64,000 nt of DNA. Source: Sphaerisporangium viridialbum. Its GTDB lineage: Bacteria; Actinomycetota; Actinomycetes; Streptosporangiales; Streptosporangiaceae. Made by a program: the position numbers and the translations under genes. The notes beneath the pieces are model-generated. The model searched no databases and had not been told where the DNA came from. It worked only from the letters and a program-made list of their open reading frames with translations. Of this stretch, positions 51,444-60,657 are shown in pieces; the stretch's first letter is position 1; each line of letters starts with the position of its first letter. The stretch spans positions 7,192,001 to 7,256,000 of the forward strand of contig NZ_CP187232.1 of assembly GCF_049674955.1 (NCBI RefSeq). Reading direction: 5' to 3'.

Positions 51444-52556
51444 GTGCGCGCGGTGCTGTACGACGGGTTCGGCAGGCAGCCGGAGGTCCGCGACGTGGCC
51501 GACCCCGAGCCGCCGCGCGCGGGTGCCGTGATCCGGGTGGAGGCTTCCGGGCTGTGCCGGAGCGACTGGCACGGCTGGATGGGTCACGACCCCGATATCC
51601 GGAAATTTCCGCATGTGCCGGGGCATGAGCTGGCCGGTGTCGTCGAGGCGGTCGGCGGCGATGTGACCAGGTGGCGTCCCGGCGACCGCGTCACCACCCC
51701 GTTCATCTGCGCCTGCGGGCGGTGCCCGGCATGCGCGGCCGGCGACGCGCAGGTATGCGAGAGCCAGACCCAGCCCGGATTCACGCACTGGGGTTCGTTC
51801 GCCGAGTACGTCGCCATCGAGCACGCCGATGTCAACCTCGTGCGGCTGCCCGGCTCCATGCCCTTCCCGACCGCCGCCGGCCTCGGGTGCCGTTTCTCCA
51901 CCGCGTTCCGCGCGGTCGTCTCCCAGGGGCGGGTGGCGGCCGGCGAGTGGGTGGCGGTGTACGGGTGCGGCGGCGTCGGGCTGTCGGCCGTGATGATCGC
52001 CGCCGCGTGCGGCGCCCGGGTGGTCGCCGTCGACGTCTCCCCCGCCGCGCTCGAACTGGCGGCGGGCTTCGGAGCCGCGGAGACCGTGCTCACGGAGAGC
52101 TCTCCGAGTACGGCCGCACCGGGCACGACCGCTCCCCACGACACGGGCATCAGGCCGGCCGGGACGGCGGACCCGGCGGAGCGCGTCAGGGAAGTCACCG
52201 GCGGGGGCGCCCACCTCACGGTCGACGCGCTCGGCAGCGCCGCCACCTGCGGCGCCGCCATCGAGAGCCTGCGGCGGCGCGGACGGCACGTACAGGTCGG
52301 CCTGCTCCCCCGGGCGGCCGGGCACCCGGCCGTCCCCATGGACCGGGTCATCGGGCTGGAGCTGGAGATCCTCGGCAGCCACGGCATGGCCGCGCACGCG
52401 TACCCGCCCATGCTGGCGATGATCGCCGATGGGGCGCTGCGGCCGGAGCGGCTCGTCACCCGCACGATCGGCCTCGGCGAGACCCCGGACGCCCTGGCCG
52501 CCATGGGGACCATGGGCACCCCCGGAGTGACGATGATCCTCCCCGGCCTTCCGTAG
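51444..52556 (+). CDS. zinc-dependent alcohol dehydrogenase family protein
   Basis: 370-residue MDR-superfamily dehydrogenase. Catalytic Zn ligands: Cys in GLCRSDW and the HE pair in PHVPGHELAG; structural Zn cysteines in CACGRCPACAAGDAQVC; NAD-binding motif GCGGVGLSAVMIA (~177-189). An insertion around TESSPSTAAPGTTAPHD (~225-250) extends the usual length of ~345. It likely oxidises an alcohol or polyol with NAD(P). Start GTG 51444. The gene ends two bases before a LuxR relic. Confidence 0.92.
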   Translation: MRAVLYDGFGRQPEVRDVADPEPPRAGAVIRVEASGLCRSDWHGWMGHDPDIRKFPHVPGHELAGVVEAVGGDVTRWRPGDRVTTPFICACGRCPACAAGDAQVCESQTQPGFTHWGSFAEYVAIEHADVNLVRLPGSMPFPTAAGLGCRFSTAFRAVVSQGRVAAGEWVAVYGCGGVGLSAVMIAAACGARVVAVDVSPAALELAAGFGAAETVLTESSPSTAAPGTTAPHDTGIRPAGTADPAERVREVTGGGAHLTVDALGSAATCGAAIESLRRRGRHVQVGLLPRAAGHPAVPMDRVIGLELEILGSHGMAAHAYPPMLAMIADGALRPERLVTRTIGLGETPDALAAMGTMGTPGVTMILPGLP

Positions 52557-52558
52557 CC

Positions 52559-52640
52559 GGGCTCATCGCCCGTGGCGCGACCAATCGTGAGGTCGAAACT
52601 GTTCATCACCGAGGCGACGGTGAAGACGCGTCTGCCGATG
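52559..52640 (+). pseudogene. relic of a LuxR-type HTH (frameshifted)
   Basis: Two bases after the dehydrogenase stop, one frame reads GLIARGATNREV and, one base later, the next frame reads KLFITEATVKT, which together give the recognition region of LuxR/NarL regulators (usual form GATNREVARKLFITEATVKTHL). A ~5-bp deletion between them explains the frame change. The rest of the receiver and HTH is gone. A relic of a deleted response-regulator gene. Confidence 0.65.
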
Positions 52641-52699
52641 CCACGCGGGGAGCGATCGCGCGTGTGCGAGGTACGATCCGGTCGTGAAGGAGGTCTCAG

Positions 52700-53710
52700 G
52701 TGCCCTCTCGCGGCCATCGGCCCAGCATCGGCAGGGTCGCGGAGCTCGCGGGCGTGAGCGCGACGACCGTCTCGCACACGCTCAACGGCCGGCGGCCGGT
52801 CTCGGCCGAGACCAGGAAGCGCGTGCTCGACGCCATCGAGGTGCTCGGCTACCGCCCGAACGTGCTGGCCCGGGGCCTGCGCACCAGCAGGAGCCAGGCG
52901 ATCGGGCTGATCATCCCCGACATCACCAACCCGTTCTACCCCATGCTCGCGCGCGGGCTCCAGGACGTCCTCGGGCCCGCGGGCTACCACGAGATCATCA
53001 CCAACACCGACGGCGACCGCGACCTGGAGCGGTCCGCCGTGGAGCAGATGGTCGCCCGGCAGGTCGACGGCATCGCCTTCGCGGTCTTCCACACGCACGC
53101 CGAAGACCTGCTGCCCGCCAGCGACCTCGGCATCCCGGTCGTACGCCTCGGCGGCAGGCTCGTCCAGGACGGGGTGGACCTCGTGCACAGCGACGACGAG
53201 GGCGGGGCCGCGGAGGCCACCCGCTACCTGCTCGACCAGGGCTACGGCCGCATCGGGTTCGTCTGCGGGCCGGACGCCCAGGGGCCGGCGGCCGAGCGGG
53301 TGACCGGCTACCTCGGCGCGCTCGCCGGGCGGGGCGTCAGCCCGGACCCCGACCTGATCGTGCACACGCGGTTCAGCCGCGCGGGGGGCATGGCCGGCAC
53401 CCTGCGGCTGCTCGGCCTGCCGCGCCCGCCGCGCGCCGTGATCTGCGCCAACGACGTCATGGCCATCGGCGCGCTGGACGCGGCCCGCCAGAGCGGCCTC
53501 GACGTGCCCGGCGACCTCGCCATCATGGGGTTCGACGACATCGAGGCGGCGACGCTGGTCTCACCGCGGCTCACGACCATGGCGAACCCCGCGAGGAAGA
53601 TCGGGCAGGAGTGCGGCCGGCTGCTCCTCGACCGCCTCTCCGGCACGATGACCGGCCCGCCCGGCGAGACGATCGTCCCCGCCCGCCTCGTACGCCGCCA
53701 GTCCGCCTAG
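52700..53710 (+). CDS. LacI-family transcriptional regulator
   Basis: 336-residue LacI repressor: HTH and hinge (IGRVAELAGVSATTVSHTLNGRRPVSAETRKRVLDAIEVLGYRPNVLARGL, residues ~9-60), then a periplasmic-binding-like sugar domain with LIIPDITNPFYPMLARGLQ and VICANDVMAIGALDAARQ. Start GTG 52700 after AAGGAGG. It sits directly upstream of a sugar ABC importer on the same strand and probably controls it; a candidate operator and promoter lie in the 211-bp gap. Confidence 0.95.
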   Translation: MPSRGHRPSIGRVAELAGVSATTVSHTLNGRRPVSAETRKRVLDAIEVLGYRPNVLARGLRTSRSQAIGLIIPDITNPFYPMLARGLQDVLGPAGYHEIITNTDGDRDLERSAVEQMVARQVDGIAFAVFHTHAEDLLPASDLGIPVVRLGGRLVQDGVDLVHSDDEGGAAEATRYLLDQGYGRIGFVCGPDAQGPAAERVTGYLGALAGRGVSPDPDLIVHTRFSRAGGMAGTLRLLGLPRPPRAVICANDVMAIGALDAARQSGLDVPGDLAIMGFDDIEAATLVSPRLTTMANPARKIGQECGRLLLDRLSGTMTGPPGETIVPARLVRRQSA

Positions 53711-53794
53711 CGGCCGGGCGATCCCTCCTCCTGGGCGCCCCCGCCGGCTCACCGGCCGCTACCGCGTTCCGTGACCCGGGATGTGGACGCCCCA

Positions 53795-53822
53795 TTGACA
53801 TCGATTGTCCCAGGCGTAGTTT
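53795..53822 (+). promoter_or_regulatory. promoter with overlapping LacI-like operator for the ABC importer
   Basis: TTGACA at 53795-53800, N16, TAGTTT at 53817-53822 makes a reasonable -35/-10 pair. The -35 overlaps the inverted repeat GACA-TCGAT-TGTC (53797-53809), which is close to the TTGACATCGATGTCAA sites of LacI-family proteins. This would let the LacI regulator upstream block transcription of the importer. Confidence 0.5.
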
Positions 53823-53921
53823 CATGGTCAGTCTTAACGATTTGCTAGGTCATGTCCTGCGGTTCCGCCGCCGGACGGGGCACGGCGAACGCTTCCGCGC
53901 GCGCCGGAACCGGAGGTTCCC

Positions 53922-55319
53922 ATGGCAAGGACCAGGCTGAGACCCGTATATCGGAAGGCCGCGGCGACCGTCACCGCCCTGCTCCTCGCGCTCGGCACCG
54001 CCGCCTGCTCCGGCTCCGGCGGCGACGCGGGGTCCGGTTCCGGATCAGGCGGGACGGCCCTGCGCATGTGGACCTTCAAGCGGACGCACCTGGCCGCGCT
54101 GGAGAAGGCCGCCGCCGAGTTCACGCGGCAGACCGGCGTCGCCGTCAAGGTCGAGGCGATCACGCCGGACGACGCCTTCACCGCCAAGATCCAGAGCGCG
54201 GCGCAGACCAAGGACCTCCCCGACGTCCTCGAAGTGCACGCGGGTGGCGAGGACTTCAGGATCGGCGGGTCGGGGCTCCTCGCGGACCTGGCCGGCGACT
54301 TCCCCGCCGCCTCGCTCGACCGCTTCCTGCCGAGCACCCGGGAGGCCGGCCTGGTGACCGCCGAGCGGCAGCGGCAGGTGGTGGAGCTCAAGCCCGCCAA
54401 GGTGGGGAGCCTGTTCAGCGTCCCCTTCACCGCGGGCACGTTCGGCATCGTCTACGGCAACCGGGAGAAGATGGCCGCGGCCGGACTCGACCCGGCCACG
54501 CCTCCCAAGACCTGGGAGCAGTTCATCGACTACCTGGCGGCCACCACGAAGGCCGATCCCCGGCAGGGCGGCCTGTCCCTCGGGCTCAAGGTGAGCCAGA
54601 CCGGCTTCAACTGGATCTACTCCCAGCTCGCGTACGCCTATCTGGGCAAGGACCGCTACCAGGCCATGTTCGGCAAGGGCACGACCCAGGGGTTCGCCTC
54701 ACCCGACGGGGTCAAGACCCTGTCGCTCTACGGGCGGCTGACCCCGTACTGGATCCCGGGCGCGACCGCGCTGGGCATCGACGATGCGGACGTCGCGTTC
54801 GCGCAGGGCAAGTCGGCCTTCGACGTGGGCGGTACGTTCACCCTCGCCTTCCTCGCGCAGAACGGTATGAAGCCCTCGAACGTGCTCAGCTTCCCGGTGC
54901 CGCCGCCGAGCGGGGGGAAGATCAGCGATCTGCGGCTTGCCCCGCTCGCGCTGACCGGCCTGTCCATCACCTCGACGAGCCGGAACCACGACGCCGCCGC
55001 CAAGTGGGTGGACTTCCTCACCTCGCCGAAGGGCGCGGGCATCTTCGCCACCTCCTCGCTCGACCTGCCGGCCACCGACCTCGGCGCGGACGCCGAGAAG
55101 CTCCTCGGCCCCGACCTGGCCGCGCTGCAGAAGTACTTCACGGGCCCGCCCGAGAGCACGTACGACGCGGCGGACGGCTCCTTCCGCCCGCCGGGCTACG
55201 ACGAGGCGAAGGTCGGCCCGCCCATGGTGAAGCTGTCGCCGCTGAAGGAGGCCGACCCCGCCGCCACGGGCACGCAGCTTGACGCGGTGATCGGCGCCAT
55301 GTGGAAGGCCGCCTCGTAG
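53922..55319 (+). CDS. sugar ABC transporter substrate-binding lipoprotein
   Basis: 465-residue extracellular solute-binding protein (family 1, MalE-like). Lipobox GTAAC with Cys29 at the cleavage site, then a Gly/Ser spacer. Family features include ALEKAAAEFTRQTGVAVKVEAITPDDAFTAKIQ, FAPFTAG-like VPFTAGTFGIVYGN and GKSAFDVGGTFTLAFLAQNG. Encoded 10 bp before the first permease. It collects a carbohydrate outside the membrane; the sugar is unknown. Confidence 0.94.
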   Translation: MARTRLRPVYRKAAATVTALLLALGTAACSGSGGDAGSGSGSGGTALRMWTFKRTHLAALEKAAAEFTRQTGVAVKVEAITPDDAFTAKIQSAAQTKDLPDVLEVHAGGEDFRIGGSGLLADLAGDFPAASLDRFLPSTREAGLVTAERQRQVVELKPAKVGSLFSVPFTAGTFGIVYGNREKMAAAGLDPATPPKTWEQFIDYLAATTKADPRQGGLSLGLKVSQTGFNWIYSQLAYAYLGKDRYQAMFGKGTTQGFASPDGVKTLSLYGRLTPYWIPGATALGIDDADVAFAQGKSAFDVGGTFTLAFLAQNGMKPSNVLSFPVPPPSGGKISDLRLAPLALTGLSITSTSRNHDAAAKWVDFLTSPKGAGIFATSSLDLPATDLGADAEKLLGPDLAALQKYFTGPPESTYDAADGSFRPPGYDEAKVGPPMVKLSPLKEADPAATGTQLDAVIGAMWKAAS

Positions 55320-55329
55320 GCGGGACAGG

Positions 55330-56442
55330 ATGCCCTCCGTGCACACTCCCGGCGAGACCGGCACCCCGAACCCTCCCCCACCGGCCGACGACCCCGACCT
55401 GCCCGGGCCTTCCGGGGCGCCCGGGCCTTCCGGGGCGCCCGGGCCTTCCGGGGCGCCCGGGCCGCCCCGCTCGTCCAGGGCCATCGGCTCGCCGCCGGCA
55501 GCGGGGGACGGCGGTGGGCCGGCGGCGGGGAGGCGGCGGTCGCGGTCACGGTGGCGGCGGTGGCTGGCCGGGTACGCGTTCGTGGCCCCCGCCGTCGCGC
55601 TGTTCCTGCTCATGGGCCTCTACACCATCGGCTACGGCGTCTCGCTGAGCTTCGCCAAGTGGAACGGCTTCACCCCCACCTGGGAGTGGGTCGGCCTGCG
55701 CAACTACGCCGACCTGCTCTACCAGGACCCGACCCTGGCCCCCGACCTGCGGCTGGCGGCGCTGAACACGCTGGTCGTCATGGTCACCGTGCCACTGGGC
55801 ACCGTGGTCATCGCACTGCCGCTCGCCGTGCTGCTCAACTCCGTGCGCCGGCTGCGCGGCCTGCTGCGGTCGGTGTTCTTCCTTCCGTACGTGACCTCGG
55901 GGATCGCGGTCTACTACGCCTGGCGGTACATGCTGGAACCGGAAGGCCCGATCAACTTCCTGCTGCGCTCGGCCGGCCTCGGCAGCCTGGCCCGGCCGCA
56001 GGGGTTCCTCGCCGATCCCTCGACTGCCCTCCCCACGCTCATCGTGATCATGATCTGGGGGGCGGTGCCGGTGGCGATGCTCCTCTACCTGGCCGGGCTG
56101 CAGTCGATCAGCCCGAACGTCCTGGAGGCCGCGCGGATCGACGGCGCGGGAAGCGTCCGGACCGTACGGCACATCGTGTGGCCGCTCCTGCGGCCGATCA
56201 CCGCGGCGATCCTGCTGCTCGGGCTCCGCGACTCCATGCAGGGGTTCCAGATCTTCCGCGTCATGACCGACGGCGGTCCCGGCGGGCACACCGACGTGGT
56301 GAGCCTGCAGGCGTACCACCTGGCCTTCTTCAAGGGCCTGTCGGCCACATTGGGGCTGGCCAGCGCCCTCGGGTGGATGATCTTCATCGCCGCCCTCCTG
56401 CTGACGCTCGCCAACGGCCGCATGCTGAGGAGCAACCGGTGA
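55330..56442 (+). CDS. sugar ABC transporter permease with collagen-like N-terminal tail
   Basis: 370-residue MalF-type permease with ~6 helices from residue ~78 and the EAA loop (LEAARIDGAGSVRTVRHIVWPLLRP, ~258-282). It is unusual in a ~75-residue soluble N-terminus with four copies of GPSGAPG-like collagen motifs, encoded by an 18-bp tandem repeat (55405-55460). It is the first permease of the importer, with no ATPase gene nearby, so a shared ATPase of MsiK type must act in trans. Short spacing to both neighbours shows an operon. Confidence 0.93.
   Translation: MPSVHTPGETGTPNPPPPADDPDLPGPSGAPGPSGAPGPSGAPGPPRSSRAIGSPPAAGDGGGPAAGRRRSRSRWRRWLAGYAFVAPAVALFLLMGLYTIGYGVSLSFAKWNGFTPTWEWVGLRNYADLLYQDPTLAPDLRLAALNTLVVMVTVPLGTVVIALPLAVLLNSVRRLRGLLRSVFFLPYVTSGIAVYYAWRYMLEPEGPINFLLRSAGLGSLARPQGFLADPSTALPTLIVIMIWGAVPVAMLLYLAGLQSISPNVLEAARIDGAGSVRTVRHIVWPLLRPITAAILLLGLRDSMQGFQIFRVMTDGGPGGHTDVVSLQAYHLAFFKGLSATLGLASALGWMIFIAALLLTLANGRMLRSNR
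55405..55460 (+). repeat. 18-bp tandem repeat inside permease gene
   Basis: About three copies of CCTTCCGGGGCGCCCGGG (18 bp) in tandem, encoding Gly-Pro-Ser-Gly-Ala-Pro units near the start of the permease. Being a multiple of three, changes in copy number would not shift the frame. Confidence 0.85.
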
Positions 56443-56464
56443 CCACGATCGAGGGGAGCCACCG

Positions 56465-57343
56465 ATGACGGCTTCCGCCGTACCTCGCCGTCCCGTCGTG
56501 TACGGACGCCCGGGCCCGTCCCGGTGGTCGGGTGCCGTCAAGACCGTCGCCTACCTCGCGCTGGCGTTCTACGCGGCCGTCAGCCTCTATCCCTTCCTCT
56601 GGATGGCCTCCGGGGCGTTCAAGGACCGCGCCGAGATCCTTGCCGGGGGCCATCTCCTACCGGACCACCCGACCTTGGACACGCTCCTCCAGACCTGGAG
56701 CAGGCTGCACTTCCTCGACTACTTCGTGAACAGCCTGAAGGTCACCGGGCTGACCGTGCTCGGCGTGCTCGCGATCTACAGCCTCGCCTCGTACGCCTTC
56801 GCCGTGCTCGACTTCCCCGGCCGCCGATTCCTCTTCTGGTTCTTCGTGGCCCTGCTGTTCGTCCCCGGGATCACCGTGCTGCTTCCTGTGGTGATCCTGG
56901 AGGACAGGCTCGGCGTTCTCGGCACCCATCTCGGGCTCGTCCTGCCGTTCGTCAACGGGATGGCGCCGCTCACGGTGCTGATGCTGACGAACGCCTTCCG
57001 CTCCATCCCCGGGGAGCTTCGCGACGCCGCCCGCGTCGACGGGGCGAGCGAGGCGCGCATCTTCTGGCGGGTCTACCTCCCGCTGAGCCGCCCGACACTG
57101 ATCACCGTCGCCGTGCTCAGCGCCGTCCCGACCTGGAACGAGTACGTGCTGACGCGGGTGTCGCTCAACGACGAGGCCCGGTACACGCTGCCGCTGGCCC
57201 TCGAATCGCTGGCCACGGGCAACGTACCCCAGTACAACGAGATCATGGCGGGATCACTGATCATCGTCGTCCCGGTGATCCTGCTGTTCCTCGCGCTACA
57301 GAGGTACTTCGTCACCGGGCTCGCCGGCGCCGTCAAGGACTGA
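56465..57343 (+). CDS. sugar ABC transporter permease (MalG-type)
   Basis: 292-residue permease with six helices and an EAA motif (ELRDAARVDGASEARIFWRVYLPLSRP, ~180-204). Together with the preceding permease and binding protein it forms a CUT1 importer. It is 22 bp after the first permease gene. No ATPase follows, which supports a trans-acting ATPase. Confidence 0.94.
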   Translation: MTASAVPRRPVVYGRPGPSRWSGAVKTVAYLALAFYAAVSLYPFLWMASGAFKDRAEILAGGHLLPDHPTLDTLLQTWSRLHFLDYFVNSLKVTGLTVLGVLAIYSLASYAFAVLDFPGRRFLFWFFVALLFVPGITVLLPVVILEDRLGVLGTHLGLVLPFVNGMAPLTVLMLTNAFRSIPGELRDAARVDGASEARIFWRVYLPLSRPTLITVAVLSAVPTWNEYVLTRVSLNDEARYTLPLALESLATGNVPQYNEIMAGSLIIVVPVILLFLALQRYFVTGLAGAVKD

Positions 57344-57614
57344 GGCGCAGGCTTCTCGTCCATCACACACCATCGGTGGCGAAGAGCGACTTCGGTCCCT
57401 TCCGTACTCGGTTCCAACCCCGGCCGGAGGACCGGCGGAGCACCACGCGACCGCGCCTGGAGCAGCGGTGGAGCCCCGCGCCGCCATGGGGCGGAGATGA
57501 CGTTCCGGGGGCCGGAGACCTGATCTGGGGGCTCGGTCGGCGTTAGGTGCACGCCGGAACTGGTAGGAAGGGAGTCATGCCTGCCCTGACACCCGCAGGC
57601 CGAAGGAGCTGATC

Positions 57615-58268
57615 ATGCAGTTTGGGGCCGATCCGCAACAGGGACTCACCGTCTCTCGCGGCATACGAGAAAGCGCGGTCGTCGTCCAGGTTCAAGGAGA
57701 GCTGGACTATCGTTCCGCCCCGCTTCTGCGGGACGAACTAGGCGGCATTTGGGATATACCCGGCATATCCGCGATCATTCTCGACCTTTCCGAGGTCACC
57801 TTCTGCGACTCCGTCGGCCTGAGCGAGCTGATCGCCGTCCTGCGGCGCAGCCAGAACACCGGCCACGCCCTCATGATCAGCGGCCTGCAGGGCACGCTCC
57901 TCCGGGTGCTGACCATCACAGGGCTGCACAACGCGTTCGACACCTACGACACCGCCGAGGAGGCCCTGCGTCAGGCGTCCTCCGCCGTGGAGCCACCGCG
58001 TACGGTGCCTTCGATCCTCGATCCGCCGCAGGCCGCGCCCTCCGGCCTGGAGCCTCCGGCCACCTCCTCGATCCTGGAACCGGGGGCGGCCTTCGAAGCG
58101 GCTCCCATCTTCGAAGCGGCCTCTGAGTTTGGAACGCCCTCCGGTTTGGACGCACCCTCCGCCTTGAACCCGCCCGTCGCTATGGACCCCGTGGAAACCG
58201 CGCCGCCCGTCATGCCGGAAAGGCCCGACGCGGCGGCCCCTGGCAACGACGTGCCCCCCGGCCCCTGA
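57615..58268 (+). CDS. STAS-domain anti-anti-sigma factor with low-complexity tail
   Basis: 217-residue protein. The N-terminal ~115 residues are a STAS domain (QVQGELDYRSAPLLRDELGGIWDIPGISAIILDLSEVTFCDSVGLSELIAVLRRSQNTGHALMISG), with the phosphorylatable Ser in the FCDSVGLSEL motif, as in SpoIIAA/RsbV/BldG-type antagonists. The C-terminal ~100 residues are Pro/Ala/Glu-rich with repeated SILEPP/SGLEPP units and no fold. It probably regulates an anti-sigma kinase not encoded in the window. Convergent with the SDR gene, stop to stop only 1 bp apart. Confidence 0.88.
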   Translation: MQFGADPQQGLTVSRGIRESAVVVQVQGELDYRSAPLLRDELGGIWDIPGISAIILDLSEVTFCDSVGLSELIAVLRRSQNTGHALMISGLQGTLLRVLTITGLHNAFDTYDTAEEALRQASSAVEPPRTVPSILDPPQAAPSGLEPPATSSILEPGAAFEAAPIFEAASEFGTPSGLDAPSALNPPVAMDPVETAPPVMPERPDAAAPGNDVPPGP

Positions 58269-58269
58269 C

Positions 58270-59019
58270 CTACATCAGGCGGCCCCCGCCGACCTCCAGC
58301 ACGGCGCCGGTCATGTAGCTCGACAGGTCCGAGGCGAGGAAGAGAACCGCGCCCGCCACCTCGTGCGGCTCGCCCGCGCGCTTCATCGGGATGTCGGCCT
58401 CCCTCGCGGCGAAGACGTCGGGCGGCATGGCCTCGGTCATCGCGGTGCGGATCAGGCCGGGCTGCACGGCGTTGACCCGGACGCCACGCGGAGCCAGCTC
58501 CTTGGCGGCCGCCTTGGTGAGCCCGATGATGCCCGCCTTGGCGGCGCTGTAATTCGTCTGCCCAAAATTCCCTGACTTACCGGACAGGGAGGAAATATTG
58601 ATGATCGATCCGGAACCGGCCGCGCGCATCACCTCCGCCGCCGCGCGCACCCCCAGCCATGTGCCCTTCAGGTGGACGTCCACGACCGCCTCGAAGTCGG
58701 CGAGGGTCATCTTGCGCAGGGTGGCGTCCCTGGTGATTCCGGCGTTGTTGACCAGGATGTCCAGGGTGCCGAAGCGTTCGACGGCGTGGCTCACGGCGGC
58801 CGTGACCGCCTCCTCGCCGGTGACGTCGCATCCGAGCGAGGACACCGGCTCCCCGCCGCCGAGCCGTTCGGCGGCCGTGGCGGCCAGCGCGGCGTCCTGG
58901 TCGGTCACCACGACCCTGGCCCCGTGCTCGTGGAGGATGCGCGCGATGGCCAGCCCGATGCCCTGCCCAGCCCCGGTGACCAGGGCCGTACGGCCGGCCA
59001 CCAGCCCGCCGCCCGTCAC
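58270..59019 (-). CDS. short-chain dehydrogenase/reductase (FabG-like)
   Basis: 249-residue SDR with the Rossmann TALVTGAGQGIGLAIA, NNAG (DILVNNAG), catalytic Ser in NISSLSG and YSAAK (Tyr-Lys), and the C-terminal GGG end. GTG 59019 follows GGGGGG and is preferred over an ATG 18 codons upstream. Neighbours: an aldehyde dehydrogenase gene 140 bp upstream in the same direction, so a shared pathway (hydroxyacyl or semialdehyde metabolism) is possible. Substrate unknown. Confidence 0.93.
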   Translation of the reverse strand: MTGGGLVAGRTALVTGAGQGIGLAIARILHEHGARVVVTDQDAALAATAAERLGGGEPVSSLGCDVTGEEAVTAAVSHAVERFGTLDILVNNAGITRDATLRKMTLADFEAVVDVHLKGTWLGVRAAAEVMRAAGSGSIINISSLSGKSGNFGQTNYSAAKAGIIGLTKAAAKELAPRGVRVNAVQPGLIRTAMTEAMPPDVFAAREADIPMKRAGEPHEVAGAVLFLASDLSSYMTGAVLEVGGGRLM

Positions 59020-59159
59020 GCGAGCCCCCCGGCCACACCTGGCGCCGGCCCGCCGCCGCTCACCCGAAGGCACCCGAAGACCTTCACCCGGGCACCGCCC
59101 TTCGCTCGTCCCATCCGGAAATTAGATCATCCGAATCCGGACGGTGACGCGGTGGGGGA

Positions 59160-60533
59160 TCAGCCGATCCAGACGGTCTTGATGTGGCAGAACTCGCGGA
59201 TGCCGTTCGCGCCCAGCTCGCGGCCGTACCCGGAATGCTTGACGCCGCCGAACGGGAGCTGGGGATAGGAGGTGACCATGCCGTTGACGAACACCAGGCC
59301 CGCCTCCAGCTCGTCGGCGAAGCGCTCCCCCTCCTCCGGGTCGGAGGTCCAGGCGTTCGCCCCGAGCCCGAACATGGTGACGTTGGCCAGCGCCATCGCC
59401 TCGTCGATGTCCGCCACCTGGTACAGCTGCGCCACCGGGCCGAACACCTCCTCGCCGAACATCCTCATCTCGGGGGTGACGTCGGTGATCACCGTCGGCT
59501 CGAAGAACCACCCGGTCCTCGACGGGGTCACTCCCCCGCACAGCACCCGGGCGCCCCGGCCGACCGCGTCGGCCACCAGCTTCTCCAGGTCGTCCCGCCC
59601 CTGCTGGGTGGCGAGGGGCCCGACGTCGGTCGCCTCGTCCATGGGGTCGCCCAGCCGCAGCGACTGCATCCGCGACACGAACCGTTCGGTGAAGTCCTCA
59701 TACACGGCGGCGTGGACGATGAACCGCTTGGCGGCGATGCACGACTGGCCGTTGTTCTGCACGCGCGCGGCGACTCCGGTCTCCACCGCCCTTTCGAGGT
59801 CGGCGGACGGCATGACGACGTAGGGGTCGGAGCCGCCGAGCTCCAGCACCGTCTTCTTGACCTCGCCGCCCGCGATCGAGGCCACCGAACGGCCCGCCCC
59901 CTCCGAGCCGGTGAGGGTCGCCGCCACCACCCGGTGGTCGCGCAGTACGCGTTCCACCGCGTCCGACCCGATCAGCAGGGTCTGGAAGCAGCCGCCGGGG
60001 AACCCGGCACGGGCGAACAGCTCGCCGAGGTAGAGCGCGACCTGCGGCACGTTCGAGGCGTGCTTCAGCAGCCCGACGTCGCCCGCCATCAGCGCGGGCG
60101 CGGCGAACCGGATCACCTGCCAGCAGGGGAAGTTCCACGGCATGACCGCGAGCACCGGCCCGAGCGGCTGGTAGCGCACGTACGCCCGCCGGGCGCCCAC
60201 AGCGGTGGGATCGGAGGGCTCGTCGGCCAGGAACTCCTCGGCGCGCTCGGCGTAGAAGCGCATGCCGCCGACGCACTTGGCCACCTCGGCCCTCGCGGAG
60301 GCCACCGTCTTGCCCATCTCGATGGTCATCAGCCGGGCGACGTGCTCCTGCTCCGCCTCCAGCAGCGCGGCGGCGCTCAGCATCCACTCGGCCCGCTGCT
60401 TGAAGTCGCTGGTCCGGTACCTCCCGAACTCCGCGGCGGCGAGCTCGAGCCGCTCCTCCACCTGGTGCTCGTCCAGTGGCTCGAAGGTCTTCAGAGTCTC
60501 ACCCGTAGCCGGGTTGATCGTCGCGATCGCCAT
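59160..60533 (-). CDS. NAD(P)-dependent succinate-semialdehyde dehydrogenase (GabD-like)
   Basis: 457-residue aldehyde dehydrogenase, GabD1-type in size. Catalytic Glu in LELGGSDPYVV and Cys in NNGQSCIAAKRF; VMPWNFPCWQ and EEVFGPVAQLY are further signature positions. Members of this branch oxidise succinate semialdehyde to succinate. The ATG 60533 follows GGGGGG. Encoded with the SDR gene on the minus strand; both could serve a 4-carbon semialdehyde or GABA-type route. Confidence 0.92.
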   Translation of the reverse strand: MAIATINPATGETLKTFEPLDEHQVEERLELAAAEFGRYRTSDFKQRAEWMLSAAALLEAEQEHVARLMTIEMGKTVASARAEVAKCVGGMRFYAERAEEFLADEPSDPTAVGARRAYVRYQPLGPVLAVMPWNFPCWQVIRFAAPALMAGDVGLLKHASNVPQVALYLGELFARAGFPGGCFQTLLIGSDAVERVLRDHRVVAATLTGSEGAGRSVASIAGGEVKKTVLELGGSDPYVVMPSADLERAVETGVAARVQNNGQSCIAAKRFIVHAAVYEDFTERFVSRMQSLRLGDPMDEATDVGPLATQQGRDDLEKLVADAVGRGARVLCGGVTPSRTGWFFEPTVITDVTPEMRMFGEEVFGPVAQLYQVADIDEAMALANVTMFGLGANAWTSDPEEGERFADELEAGLVFVNGMVTSYPQLPFGGVKHSGYGRELGANGIREFCHIKTVWIG

Positions 60534-60657
60534 GAGTACCCCCCGGAACCTGGCTCTCGTTCCCAGTATCCGCCCGACCACCCGAAGCCCGGGCGCGGGG
60601 AGCCCGGGGGGCGTACTCCTCCCACGGCGAACCGGGTGCGGCTCCGCGTGACGCCGC

